From assembly GCA_035651455.1 (NCBI GenBank), contig DASRFR010000029.1, positions 526,248 to 590,247 of the forward strand: a stretch of 64,000 nt of DNA, read 5' to 3'. Source of the DNA: DASRFR01 sp035651455. Lineage in GTDB: Bacteria > Acidobacteriota > Terriglobia > Terriglobales > Acidobacteriaceae. Numbering within the stretch: the first letter of the stretch is position 1; every line of letters starts with the position of its first letter. Below, in pieces: positions 9,101-17,509 of the stretch. A program made the translations under genes and the position numbers. The notes beneath the pieces were generated by a model. It was not told where the DNA came from and ran no database searches. It saw nothing but the letters and a program-made list of their open reading frames with translations.

Positions 9101-11650
9101 GTGACCAAGGTGCTCGTTCGACCGCGCACATTCGCTCGCAGCCTCGCGCTGCTCGTCCTGCTCACGGCGGGAGTGCTCCCGATTTTCGGGCAAACGCCGC
9201 CGGTTGCGCCATCCTCCGCTGCCGATGCCCTCTATTCCGACTTGAGGACTGTAGGACTGGACCCATCGAGGGTATACCGCGTTCGTGACATTTCGTTGGA
9301 TCGACCCGGACTGCACATCAGCTTCGAAAACGGCAGCATCGCTTTCACCCGCGACGTCTACAACCGGGTGACAGGAGCCTTTTTTGAAGGCGACGGTGAA
9401 GTGATCGTTTCGCCACCGAATCGCGTGGAACGGGCTTCCATGGCCCTATTTACGGGAATGGCGATTTTGGAAGAACAATTCTCTACCGGATACTTCCGCT
9501 TTAACGACAACACATTTTCCGAACTGCAGCCCAACCTTCGCCCCGCCGAGCACGCTCCGGAATTCGTCACCGAATACAACGAAGCCGCGGTGCACCTCGC
9601 CGAAATGGATGCGCTGCGGCTGCTGGTGACCTTCAGCCACTTTTTACCAACTCCTGGACCACAGACCCCTGCTCTGCCCAATGGAACGCAGGACAATCGG
9701 GATCGCATGCTGCATGCTCGATTGCAAGGCAAGAAATTGGGTGCATTCGACTTGTTTTACGATTCCACGGTTTCAGAACAAGTCTGGGCCGGCCAGTCCC
9801 GTGTTGTGGCGAGTGGCACCTATTACGATCTTTGGACTTCCTTTGCCAGCAGCACCGGACGTAATACCGAGCCTGCCGCGAAGGCCGACGACGTAGCTGT
9901 TTCGCGGTATGACATAGCAGCGGAAGTGAAGCCGCCTACCACGCTGAATGCGGATGCCCGGCTGAAAGTCAAGGTCAACGAAGGAGGACAACGCACCCTA
10001 TTATTTGAGTTGTCCCGCGTGCTGCAGATCAAGACGCTCGAGTTCAATGGCCGCCCGATCCCGTATATCCATAATCCCGCGCTCGAGGGTAGCCAGGTGT
10101 CGCGGCGCGGCAATGACCTGGTCGCAGTCATCTTTCCCAAAACCTTGCAGCCGGGAGAAACCTTTGAGCTCCACTTCGCATACGGAGGAGACGTACTCTC
10201 CGATGCGGGTCGTGGACTGTTGTATGTAGGTGCGCGCGGAACCTGGTATCCGAATCGCGGCTTCGCTATGGCGGATTTCGACCTGGCTTTTCGCTATCCC
10301 GCGGAATGGACGCTGGTTGCGACGGGAAAGCGGGCCGAAGGCACAACGTCTTCTGGCCCTTCATTCCCCGCGCCGCTACCGCCGGGCATGCAGCAATCCC
10401 GGTGGGTTTCTGAACGCGCTATACCCGTCGCCGGGTTCAATCTCGGAAAGTATGTCCATGCCGTCGCCCGCGCCGGACAAGTTGCGGTCGAGAGTTTCGC
10501 TACGCCCGGCATGGAGCGCGCGTTTAATGCTCCTCAGCTTCCGCAACTGCCGCTCCCTGAGATCCGCCATCCGGGAATGCCGCTGCAACTTCCCCCACCT
10601 GCGCCTCCTGCACCCTCTCCTGGGCGGAACGCGCAACCCGTAGCCCAACGATCGGCCAGTGCGCTGGAGTTTTTCGCCAGTCGTTTTGGGCCCTTCCCCT
10701 ATGACTCGCTGAAACTGACGCAAATGCCCGGCGATCTTAGCCAGGGCTGGCCAGGACTAATTTTCCTCTCCAGCTATGCATTCCTCAGCCCTGAAGAAAA
10801 AAAGCAATTGCATGTGAGCCAACTGGCCAACATCATCAGCGGGCAAGTACTCGTACATGAAACCGCTCACCAGTGGTGGGGCGATTTGGTCACCTGGTCC
10901 AGTTACCGAGACCAGTGGCTCTTTGAAGGTCTGGCGAATTACTGCTCGATGTTGATGCTTCGCTCAGAAGACCCTGCCGAATTCCACCAGGTCATGGAGA
11001 AGTATCGCATTGACCTGCTCGAGAAGAACAAAGACGGAACCCGGTTAACCGATGCGGGGCCAGTCTCGCTCGGTCTCCGCTTGTCGTCGTCTCGCTTCCC
11101 GAATGGGTATGAAGCCATCAGTTATGGCCGTGGCGCATGGCTGTTTTACATGCTGCACGAGATGATGAAGGACGCAGAGGCCAGCGCCGGCGGCAAACGA
11201 TCCTCAACTCCCGAGAACGATCCTTTCATTCGCAGCTTGCGAAAGGCACGCGACCGTTACCAGGGCAAGATCATGAGCACCGGTGACCTGATCCAGGTGT
11301 TCGAAGAGGACCTGCCGCGCAGCTTGCATTTTGAAGGTCGCAAGTCGCTCGACTGGTTCGTCGATGGCTGGATCAACGGCACGTCGATGCCGCGCTACGA
11401 CCTGAAGAATCTCTCTTTTACGCCAAAGCAAGCTTCTACACTCGTCACCGGAACACTGTTGCAGAAAGATGCTCCCGATGACCTTGTGACACCCGTTCCT
11501 CTCTACGCCGTCGTCCGTGGGAGGCCGCCAATTTTTCTGTCGAGAGTTTTCGCAGACGGCGCCGAAACCACTTTCCGCCTGACTGCTCCCGTTGGCACGC
11601 GAAAGATCGTCGTCGATCCGCACGAGGTGTTGCTGCTCCAGACCCGGTAG
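9101..11650 (+). CDS. M1-family-like exported metallopeptidase
   Basis: An 849-residue protein with a signal peptide (FARSLALLVLLTAGVLPIFGQ) and M1 aminopeptidase-type zinc site: HETAHQWWGD with His586, Glu587, His590, and Glu609 in WLFEGLANY at the canonical spacing. A beta-rich N-terminal domain of about 450 residues precedes it. The exopeptidase motif GAMEN, which holds the substrate N-terminus in aminopeptidases, is not present; the matching segment reads MPGDLSQGWPGLIFLSS. The protein may therefore cut differently from classical aminopeptidases. The start is GTG at 9101; GTG at 9110, behind AGGTGA, is equally possible. Confidence 0.82.
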   Translation: MTKVLVRPRTFARSLALLVLLTAGVLPIFGQTPPVAPSSAADALYSDLRTVGLDPSRVYRVRDISLDRPGLHISFENGSIAFTRDVYNRVTGAFFEGDGEVIVSPPNRVERASMALFTGMAILEEQFSTGYFRFNDNTFSELQPNLRPAEHAPEFVTEYNEAAVHLAEMDALRLLVTFSHFLPTPGPQTPALPNGTQDNRDRMLHARLQGKKLGAFDLFYDSTVSEQVWAGQSRVVASGTYYDLWTSFASSTGRNTEPAAKADDVAVSRYDIAAEVKPPTTLNADARLKVKVNEGGQRTLLFELSRVLQIKTLEFNGRPIPYIHNPALEGSQVSRRGNDLVAVIFPKTLQPGETFELHFAYGGDVLSDAGRGLLYVGARGTWYPNRGFAMADFDLAFRYPAEWTLVATGKRAEGTTSSGPSFPAPLPPGMQQSRWVSERAIPVAGFNLGKYVHAVARAGQVAVESFATPGMERAFNAPQLPQLPLPEIRHPGMPLQLPPPAPPAPSPGRNAQPVAQRSASALEFFASRFGPFPYDSLKLTQMPGDLSQGWPGLIFLSSYAFLSPEEKKQLHVSQLANIISGQVLVHETAHQWWGDLVTWSSYRDQWLFEGLANYCSMLMLRSEDPAEFHQVMEKYRIDLLEKNKDGTRLTDAGPVSLGLRLSSSRFPNGYEAISYGRGAWLFYMLHEMMKDAEASAGGKRSSTPENDPFIRSLRKARDRYQGKIMSTGDLIQVFEEDLPRSLHFEGRKSLDWFVDGWINGTSMPRYDLKNLSFTPKQASTLVTGTLLQKDAPDDLVTPVPLYAVVRGRPPIFLSRVFADGAETTFRLTAPVGTRKIVVDPHEVLLLQTR

Positions 11651-11819
11651 TCCCAATCCCGGACATCTGCCGTTACTTTTTCCCGAAAAGATCGCCCTCG
11701 CATGCTCATAGCTCGACCTCGCGTGGACCTGGCAGACCGGTAAGTTATAGCGCGTTCAAGGTAATCGGGGTTTTTGGCAATCGACTCACCTATAGAACGT
11801 CGGTGGAAATTACTGGTTA

Positions 11820-11836
11820 CATGCCTGCAAGGCATG
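11820..11836. promoter_or_regulatory. perfect inverted repeat before the receiver protein
   Basis: CATGCCT-GCA-AGGCATG is a perfect 7-bp inverted repeat with a 3-base centre, 25 bases before the ATG at 11862. The size and place suit a dimeric repressor operator, or a small hairpin in the leader. No cognate regulator is evident. Confidence 0.45.
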
Positions 11837-11861
11837 GCATGTGAGTCAATCGGAGGTGGCT

Positions 11862-12317
11862 ATGGGAGCTGCGCCGGATCTGCCACACGCGGTTGGTGCA
11901 AGGGAAAGCAAAACTATTTTATTAGTCGAAGATGAGGAGTTTGTCAGGAATGTTACTGCTGAGGTCTTGGCCGCGGCAGGCTATCAAGTCCTCAAAGCCG
12001 AGAATGCGCAGCAGGCGCTTTATCACTACGGCAGATATGAAGGCCAGATTGACCTGCTGCTGACAGATGTCTGCATGCCAGGTAAGAGCGGGCGCGTGCT
12101 CGCGCGCGAATTGCACGCACTTTGTCCACGAATCAAGGTCATTTTCATCTCTGGTTACGGTGATGTGAACGAGGCTGGGGAAGACTGCCGCGCGGGAAGC
12201 GTTTTCCATTTACCCAAGCCGTTTGCGGTAAGCACGCTTATAACCACGGTGGAGGAAGCCTTAGCTGAAGTTGAGGTCGTCCCCGCCGGGAAAGCGCTCG
12301 CTGCCGCCGCCCACTAA
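11862..12317 (+). CDS. stand-alone receiver-domain response regulator
   Basis: A 151-residue CheY-like protein without an output domain. It has the acidic cluster VEDEE, phosphoacceptor Asp69 in LLTDVCMPG, Ser97 in ISGYG and Lys119 in LPKPF. The form SGYG and LPKPF is that of receiver domains found on hybrid histidine kinases, so it may be a phosphorelay carrier rather than a motor-binding CheY. The ATG was chosen because GGAGG lies 7 bases upstream; a GTG at 11841 is poorer. It converges on motB, at the edge of the flagellar block, which could hint at motility control but does not prove it. Confidence 0.85.
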   Translation: MGAAPDLPHAVGARESKTILLVEDEEFVRNVTAEVLAAAGYQVLKAENAQQALYHYGRYEGQIDLLLTDVCMPGKSGRVLARELHALCPRIKVIFISGYGDVNEAGEDCRAGSVFHLPKPFAVSTLITTVEEALAEVEVVPAGKALAAAAH

Positions 12318-12357
12318 CCGGAGTTCACAGCATGGCTCACGTCTTGGCGTGTGCAAT

Positions 12358-13221
12358 TCAAGGCTGGGTTGGAACAATGCTGGGCAGATTGAAAGGTCGA
12401 GGGTCGGGCATACTGGATTCCATCGCCTGGATATTCTTTGCCGGCTGTTTGGTCAAGATCACCAGGTCAACGCGCCGGTTCAGGGCGCGCCCTTCTTCAG
12501 TGCCGTTGCTGGCTACGGGATGGAACTCGGCATATCCCGCGGCGGACAGCCGGTCAGGAGCATACTGGTAGCTGACGATCAGCAGACTTACCAATCCTGT
12601 AGCGCGCGCCGTTGACAGTTCCCAATTGGAAGCAAACTGTGCCGTGTGGATGGGAACGTTGTCTGTGTGACCTTCAATCCTCACGCGATAGCCGTTGGTC
12701 GCGAGCAGGTGGGCAATGCGGCTAAAAGTCTGATGCGACTTGGGCTTCATTTCTGCCGAGCCGCTGTCGAAGAAGCCCAGTTCGCTCAGACTCACGACCA
12801 AACCATCGGGTTCGTACCGAAGCGTTACCTCTTGCCGTGATATCTCCGGGGCCAGCATGGCTTCCAACTCGTGACGGAGGGAGCCCATGTCACCACTGTG
12901 GGCAGATCCCGGACCCGTGGTGGAAGGTACAACCCTCCCGAGAGCCCCTGTATGCGGCATGTTTTCGATCGACTGGACAGTGTCGAACGGCATCGGCTCG
13001 CTCATATCAACCGGGATCTTCATGCTCGATGCCTGGAATACTCCGAGTTCCTGGAAAGCTACCTGGATGGCCATCGCCAGCTTCCCGACTTTTTTCTGAT
13101 CGACTTGCGCTGTGGAGTAAAGGACCACGAAGAAAGCAAAGAGCAGCGTGATGAAATCAGCGTAGGAGACCAGCCAGCGCTCATGATTAGCATGTTCGGG
13201 ATGTCGCTTTTTCCGGCTCAC
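12358..13221 (-). CDS. motB: flagellar motor stator protein MotB
   Basis: A 287-residue stator subunit. The single membrane helix near the N-terminus holds the proton-binding Asp in VSYADFITLLFAFFVVLYS. After a plug/linker region comes an OmpA-like peptidoglycan-binding domain (about 150-270) with IEGHTDNVP and a C-terminal NRRVDLVIL. With MotA it forms the ion channel that turns the flagellum. Its GTG start overlaps the motA stop (GTGA), a sign of translational coupling. Confidence 0.95.
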   Translation of the reverse strand: MSRKKRHPEHANHERWLVSYADFITLLFAFFVVLYSTAQVDQKKVGKLAMAIQVAFQELGVFQASSMKIPVDMSEPMPFDTVQSIENMPHTGALGRVVPSTTGPGSAHSGDMGSLRHELEAMLAPEISRQEVTLRYEPDGLVVSLSELGFFDSGSAEMKPKSHQTFSRIAHLLATNGYRVRIEGHTDNVPIHTAQFASNWELSTARATGLVSLLIVSYQYAPDRLSAAGYAEFHPVASNGTEEGRALNRRVDLVILTKQPAKNIQAMESSMPDPRPFNLPSIVPTQP

Positions 13222-14006
13222 GAATGCGCCGCTGCCTCTGCTTTCTTGTCCTTTGTTTCTTTCGCGTCGTTGAGGAAGCCCAACAGCTTCGTTTCAAGCA
13301 TGCGCGGGTTCATGCCCTCGAGAATGGAAATCACTCCCTCCAGGGTCATTTCGCGAATCACATGGTCCTCGCGGATGCGAATTTTCAGTTTGCCTGCGGC
13401 GGGAAGAAAAAACAGGTTGGCCGCGCCCACGCCATAAATTGTGGCCACGAACGCGACCGCGATCCCACGACCCACTTCTTCGATCTTGTCCAGATGCTGC
13501 ATGACCTGGATCAGGCCCAGCACCGCGCCGATGATGCCGATGGTCGGCGAAAATCCTCCGGCAGACTCGAATACCTGGGGGATTGTAGCCTCGTGCTCCT
13601 GCTTGTTATCGAGTTCCAGTTCCATCATTTTGCGGAGTTCTTGCGGTTCCGTGCCATCCACCGCCAGCATGAGTGACTTCTTGAGGAACGGCTCCTCGAT
13701 TTTTGCCAACTCGGAGTCCAGCGACACGATGCCCTCGCGCCGTGCCTTGTTTGCGTACTTGACCATTTCTGCGATCAGCGTTGCAGGATCCCGCTTGGGC
13801 TCGAGAAAAATGTGCGCCAGCCTGCGGAACGCCGAAAGCGCCACCGGCAGGGGGAATTGGATGAGCACGGCTCCGATGGTTCCACCGAACACGATCATGG
13901 CCGCAGTCGGCTGCAAAATCTGCCCCAGGTTACCGCCTTCCAGCAACAAGCCGGCTAGGATCCCGCCGACCGCGAGCAGCACCCCGCCTAACGTCGCCTT
14001 GTCCAA
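13218..14006 (-). CDS. motA: flagellar motor stator protein MotA
   Basis: Four membrane helices are visible; the cytoplasmic loop contains AEMVKYANKARREG and the conserved region VESAGGFSPTIGIIGAVLGLIQVM before the third helix. It is the membrane partner of MotB in the stator. The TTG start at 14006 was chosen because GGAGAGG stands just upstream and the protein then begins LDKATLGG, as usual for MotA; a much longer frame upstream overlaps flbD. The gap to flbD is four bases, so flbD-motA-motB is one transcript. Confidence 0.92.
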   Translation of the reverse strand: MDKATLGGVLLAVGGILAGLLLEGGNLGQILQPTAAMIVFGGTIGAVLIQFPLPVALSAFRRLAHIFLEPKRDPATLIAEMVKYANKARREGIVSLDSELAKIEEPFLKKSLMLAVDGTEPQELRKMMELELDNKQEHEATIPQVFESAGGFSPTIGIIGAVLGLIQVMQHLDKIEEVGRGIAVAFVATIYGVGAANLFFLPAAGKLKIRIREDHVIREMTLEGVISILEGMNPRMLETKLLGFLNDAKETKDKKAEAAAHS

Positions 14007-14010
14007 GCTC

Positions 14011-14274
14011 TTACCTCTCCTCGTCTTCGCCGGCTTCTTCCTCGTCGGGCAAGGGAGACCGCACCAGCATCCGTTCCCAAAATGGCATTGCTCCTTTGAG
14101 TACGGAACGCCGGAACTCGACAATGCGCTCCATGACCTGCGCCGCAGTCTCACGCACCAGGACCTTTTCTCCGGTCACGAGCGTAATTACCGTATCCGGA
14201 GCCTGCTCAACAAACTTGATCAGGTCGGAATTGACCACTAAGGGCTGATTGTTCAGTCGGGTCAGGAGAATCAT
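14011..14274 (-). CDS. flbD: FlbD-family flagellar protein
   Basis: An 87-residue protein beginning MILLTRLNNQPLVVNSDLIKFVE, with the family motif VITLVTGEKVLVRE in the middle and an acidic tail ending in EDEER. FlbD proteins of this small kind sit next to motA in many bacteria; their role in flagellar assembly or motility is poorly known. The internal ATG is preferred over an upstream frame because it matches the family start. First gene of flbD-motA-motB, behind a sigma-28-like promoter. Confidence 0.88.
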   Translation of the reverse strand: MILLTRLNNQPLVVNSDLIKFVEQAPDTVITLVTGEKVLVRETAAQVMERIVEFRRSVLKGAMPFWERMLVRSPLPDEEEAGEDEER

Positions 14275-14331
14275 TGCGCACCCACTCCCGCGCACGAGAG
14301 TTGCGTAGGCGCGGTCGTGGTCCTAACTGTC

Positions 14332-14359
14332 TTATCGACTCCCGCGTTTACCGCCTTTG
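14332..14359 (-). promoter_or_regulatory. sigma-28-like promoter for flbD-motA-motB
   Basis: On the minus strand CAAA (14359-14356), 16 bases, then GTCGATAA (14339-14332). The E. coli/Salmonella FliA consensus is TAAA-N15-GCCGATAA, so the -10 matches at 7 of 8 positions; the -35 has one mismatch and the spacer is one base long. It lies about 58 bases before the flbD ATG. Confidence 0.55.
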
Positions 14360-14417
14360 ATCAGGCGGCCTCTTAATCGCGATTACGCAAGTACCACACC
14401 TTTTGCACCTTGGAGAC

Positions 14418-14444
14418 TAAAGCCGTTTCTGGTGCCGCCGATGG
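14418..14444 (+). promoter_or_regulatory. sigma-28-like promoter for flagellin
   Basis: TAAA at 14418-14421, exactly 15 bases, then GCCGATGG at 14437-14444, matching the FliA consensus TAAA-N15-GCCGATAA except for the last two bases. It sits about 110 bases before the flagellin ATG, leaving a leader of about 100 bases. Confidence 0.7.
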
Positions 14445-14555
14445 CACGAGTGAAGGCAATCGGTTCCGTGCAGTCAGGAAAACGGAATAGGCCCTCCTTT
14501 AGAAACTCTGGGAGGCGTTCCAGAGAATACGGAACCTAAAAGGAGAATAATTCAA

Positions 14556-15725
14556 ATGGCAGTTAGCATTCTGAATAACATTCCGTCCCTGGCCGCGCAA
14601 AACCAATTGGCGATCACGGGATCGAACCTGCAAAAAACACTGTTCCGGCTCTCCTCGGGATCACGCATCAACACTGGTTCCGACGACGCTGCCGGCCTGG
14701 CCATTGCCGACGGACTACACGCGAACGTAACCGCGCTTACCCAATCCGCCCGCAACGCGAATGACGGCGTGGGGTTTATGCAAGTGGCCGACGGCGCTCT
14801 CGCCCAGGTCACCACTCTGCTCAACCGCGCGGTTACGCTCGCGACCGAATCGGCGACCGGTTCAGTCACTCAGCGCGCCGCGCTCGACTCCGAGTTCCAG
14901 GCCATCGCGGGGGAAATCACCCGTATCGGCAACACCACTACCTACAACGGCACGCAAGTGTTTACCGCCAGCACGCTGAACGTGTTCTTGAGTGATGCCA
15001 GCACCAACAGCACCATCGGTTTGAGCACCGGCGCACTAAGCCCGACCGGAATCGGCTTGGGCGCGCAAGCAACCGGCACTCTGACCGCTATCAGCCAACC
15101 AGTCGCCAACGACACAGTCACCATCGGCGTGAAAACCTATAAGTTTGTAGCGGCGGTTTCCGCGGCCAATGATGTCCTGATCGGCGGCAGCGTTGCTGCC
15201 ACATTGTCTAACCTGGCCGCAGCCGTCAATGCGGGCGCGGGGGCGGGAACTGCGTATGGGACGGGCACCACCGCCAATGCCGATGCAACCGCGGTCGCCA
15301 ACGCTTCGACGGTTGCTCTAACCGCCATCACGGCGGGCGCGGCGGGCAATTCGATTGCGACCACCTCCAGCTCCGCAACGCACATGGCATTCAGCGCCGC
15401 AACTCTCACCAACGGGTCCGATGGCGGTAGTTTGTCCACTGTCGCTGCCGCGACCGCAACCCTGGGCTCCATCAACAACGCGATTCAGTACGTTGCCAAT
15501 ATGCGAGGCACGATCGGCGCCAACATTAACCGTTTGCAGAGCGCCAGCAACGTCATGAACAACCAGGTGCAGAACCTGTCGGCTGCTGAGGACGGTATCC
15601 GCGCGGCGGATATTCCGGCTGAAGTGGCCAACCTGACCAAGTACTCCATCCTGAACCAGACCGCCATCTCCGCTCTGGCCCAGGCCAACAACATGCAATC
15701 CAGTGTTCTCAAACTGCTCCAGTAG
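14556..15725 (+). CDS. fliC: flagellin
   Basis: A 389-residue flagellin. The N-terminal D0/D1 region has NIPSLAAQNQL, LSSGSRIN, DDAAGLAIAD and AQVTTLLNRAVTLATE; the C-terminal D1/D0 region has IQYVANMRGTIGANINRL and ends in SILNQTAISALAQANNMQSSVLKLLQ. Between them, residues about 175-288 form an inserted beta-rich domain (TVTIGVKTYKFV ... TAGAAGNSIATTSSS). It resembles a module I know from phage tail and other surface proteins. The start has AAGGAG upstream. Exported by the flagellar secretion system and probably chaperoned by FliS downstream. Confidence 0.95.
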   Translation: MAVSILNNIPSLAAQNQLAITGSNLQKTLFRLSSGSRINTGSDDAAGLAIADGLHANVTALTQSARNANDGVGFMQVADGALAQVTTLLNRAVTLATESATGSVTQRAALDSEFQAIAGEITRIGNTTTYNGTQVFTASTLNVFLSDASTNSTIGLSTGALSPTGIGLGAQATGTLTAISQPVANDTVTIGVKTYKFVAAVSAANDVLIGGSVAATLSNLAAAVNAGAGAGTAYGTGTTANADATAVANASTVALTAITAGAAGNSIATTSSSATHMAFSAATLTNGSDGGSLSTVAAATATLGSINNAIQYVANMRGTIGANINRLQSASNVMNNQVQNLSAAEDGIRAADIPAEVANLTKYSILNQTAISALAQANNMQSSVLKLLQ

Positions 15726-15737
15726 TTGCACTGGAAT

Positions 15738-15761
15738 GGGGGTGGGGGCAGCCCCACCTCC
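15738..15761 (+). terminator. GC-rich hairpin after flagellin
   Basis: GGTGGGG (15741-15747), loop GCAG, CCCCACC (15752-15758), with partial pairing beyond. No U-run follows, so it may be a processing or attenuation hairpin that lets strong flagellin expression fall off before flaG-fliD. Confidence 0.45.
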
Positions 15762-15784
15762 GCTTCTGACCAAGGCGGTGGCCC

Positions 15785-16117
15785 ATGATCATCGCGCCAG
15801 TCCCACTCCTTAATCCCATAGGACAGGCAGACGGCCGGGCGGTCATCAGTCCAGCCGAAACCAGGAATTCCTCTCCCCAGGTTCAGGCGCCTGCTCCGGT
15901 GCAGGCGTCGACGACCAGCCTTCCTCTGCTCGAACACCGGGAACAGGAAGTGAAGCGGATCTTCGACGGGAAGAGGATGGTGTACCGTTTTGTGGACAAG
16001 CAGAGTGGAGAGGTTATTTACCAGGTACCAAGCGATGAGGTTCTCAACATCATGCGAGCGATTCAGGAACAGCTGCAACGGCAACAAGCGTGCAATGGAA
16101 TTGATCGCGACCTCTAA
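15785..16117 (+). CDS. flaG: FlaG-family flagellar protein
   Basis: A 110-residue protein with a Pro/Ala/Gln-rich first half and a conserved C-terminal half YRFVDKQSGEVIYQVPSDEVLNIMRAIQ, the FlaG signature. FlaG proteins are linked to control of filament length, without a settled mechanism. It lies between fliC and fliD, the usual place, and is probably co-transcribed with fliD (21-base gap). Confidence 0.85.
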   Translation: MIIAPVPLLNPIGQADGRAVISPAETRNSSPQVQAPAPVQASTTSLPLLEHREQEVKRIFDGKRMVYRFVDKQSGEVIYQVPSDEVLNIMRAIQEQLQRQQACNGIDRDL

Positions 16118-16138
16118 ATCACGCTCGCGGGAGCCATA

Positions 16139-17503
16139 ATGGGAAGCACAGGAATCAATTTGGGTCTCAACAATGGCAATGCAACTGCAGGAAGCGGAAT
16201 CGATGTCACTGCGGTCGTCAATCAGATTCTTGATGCCGAGCGGGCACCCGAGAGACTTTGGCAACAGCAACAGTCCACGTTGAGCCGCCAGGCCGCCGCG
16301 CTGAATTCGATCAACTCAAGTCTCAACGTCCTGCAAGACAAAGTGAATGTCCTGAAAGACCTGAGCGGCGCGATTACGTCGAAAAACGCCGCTTGTTCCC
16401 AACCCGCGATTCTTACCGGCAGTGCACAGACATCTGCCGTTTCTGGAACTCACAGCATTGTAGTAAAACATCTGGCCACTACGTCGTCTTATTACTCCGA
16501 TCCGGCGATCGACGGCAATGCCGCGCTTACTCCGGGAACCATTTCTATCCAGGTTGGCAGGGGACCCCGCGTCGACATCCCCGTAGACTCGAACCATGAC
16601 ACCACCACGCTCACGAGGCTGGTGGACTATATCAATGAACAGGATTTCGGAGTCACAGCCAGTATTCTCAATGATTCGAGCGGGGCGCGAGTCGCGCTGG
16701 TAAGCAAGACCAGTGGCAATTCTGGAAACATCACTATCACGGGAAACACGACAACTTTAAGCTTTCAGCAGTCCTCTGCGGGAACCGATGCTTCGTTCAC
16801 CATTGATGGCATTCCGCTCACCAGCACAACTAACACTGTCACCGGCGCGCTGCCAGGAGTAACCCTCAACCTGTTGAGCGAGTCGGCCAGCCCCGTTCAG
16901 TTGACCGTTGGCCCGGATGTGAATGCAGCCAAGCAGGCGGTTAGCGACTTCGTTTCCGCTTACAACGCGGTCGTCAAGGGTATCAACAGCCAATTTGCCT
17001 GCGATGCAACGAGCGGTCAAGCCGGCGTGTTGGCGGGGGACAGCTCGTTACGAGCCTTGCAGTCCAGCATGCTTTCCGATGTCACTTACGCGATCACCGG
17101 TAATAACGGTATGGTGAACCTCGCTTCAATGGGGGTGGACATGGCGAATGATGGCACCCTGAGCGTGAACGATGCTGAGCTCACCGACAGCATCACCAGT
17201 CACTTCAGCGACTTTCAAAATTTCTTCCAGTCTGCGGGCCAGGACGGGTTTGCCAATAACTTTGGCGCGGATCTCACCGCCCTAACTGACACAACTCAGG
17301 GCGTGCTCAACATTGAGCTCGCGCAGAACACCAGCACGCAGAAGATGCTGACAGAGCAAATCTCAGATTTCGAGGACCGGCTGGCGGTTCGTCAGCAGCA
17401 GCTCATCCGTCAATACAGCCGGGTTGACGCCATGCTGCGCCAATTCCCGATGATCATGAACGAGCTCAACAGCCAGCTGAACACTTTGGACCAGTTCAAG
17501 TAG
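16139..17503 (+). CDS. fliD: flagellar filament cap protein FliD (HAP2)
   Basis: A 454-residue protein. The N-terminal FliD domain starts GIDVTAVVNQILDAERAPERLW; a central region has flagellin hook IN-like repeats (GNSGNITITGN). The C-terminal domain contains KQAVSDFVSAYNAVVKGINSQ and GVLAGDSSLRALQSSML, and ends with a heptad-rich helix (DFEDRLAVRQQQLIRQYSRVDAML). It caps the growing filament and places flagellin subunits. Second gene of flaG-fliD-fliS-fliT-like, with six bases before fliS. Confidence 0.95.
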   Translation: MGSTGINLGLNNGNATAGSGIDVTAVVNQILDAERAPERLWQQQQSTLSRQAAALNSINSSLNVLQDKVNVLKDLSGAITSKNAACSQPAILTGSAQTSAVSGTHSIVVKHLATTSSYYSDPAIDGNAALTPGTISIQVGRGPRVDIPVDSNHDTTTLTRLVDYINEQDFGVTASILNDSSGARVALVSKTSGNSGNITITGNTTTLSFQQSSAGTDASFTIDGIPLTSTTNTVTGALPGVTLNLLSESASPVQLTVGPDVNAAKQAVSDFVSAYNAVVKGINSQFACDATSGQAGVLAGDSSLRALQSSMLSDVTYAITGNNGMVNLASMGVDMANDGTLSVNDAELTDSITSHFSDFQNFFQSAGQDGFANNFGADLTALTDTTQGVLNIELAQNTSTQKMLTEQISDFEDRLAVRQQQLIRQYSRVDAMLRQFPMIMNELNSQLNTLDQFK

Positions 17504-17509
17504 AAGTAC

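Noticed and set aside
14442..14457. TGGCACGAGTGAAGGC before flagellin as a sigma-54 promoter
   Set aside because: The -24-like TGGCAC is present but no GC lies at the required ten-base distance from GG; the sigma-28 match just upstream is far better.
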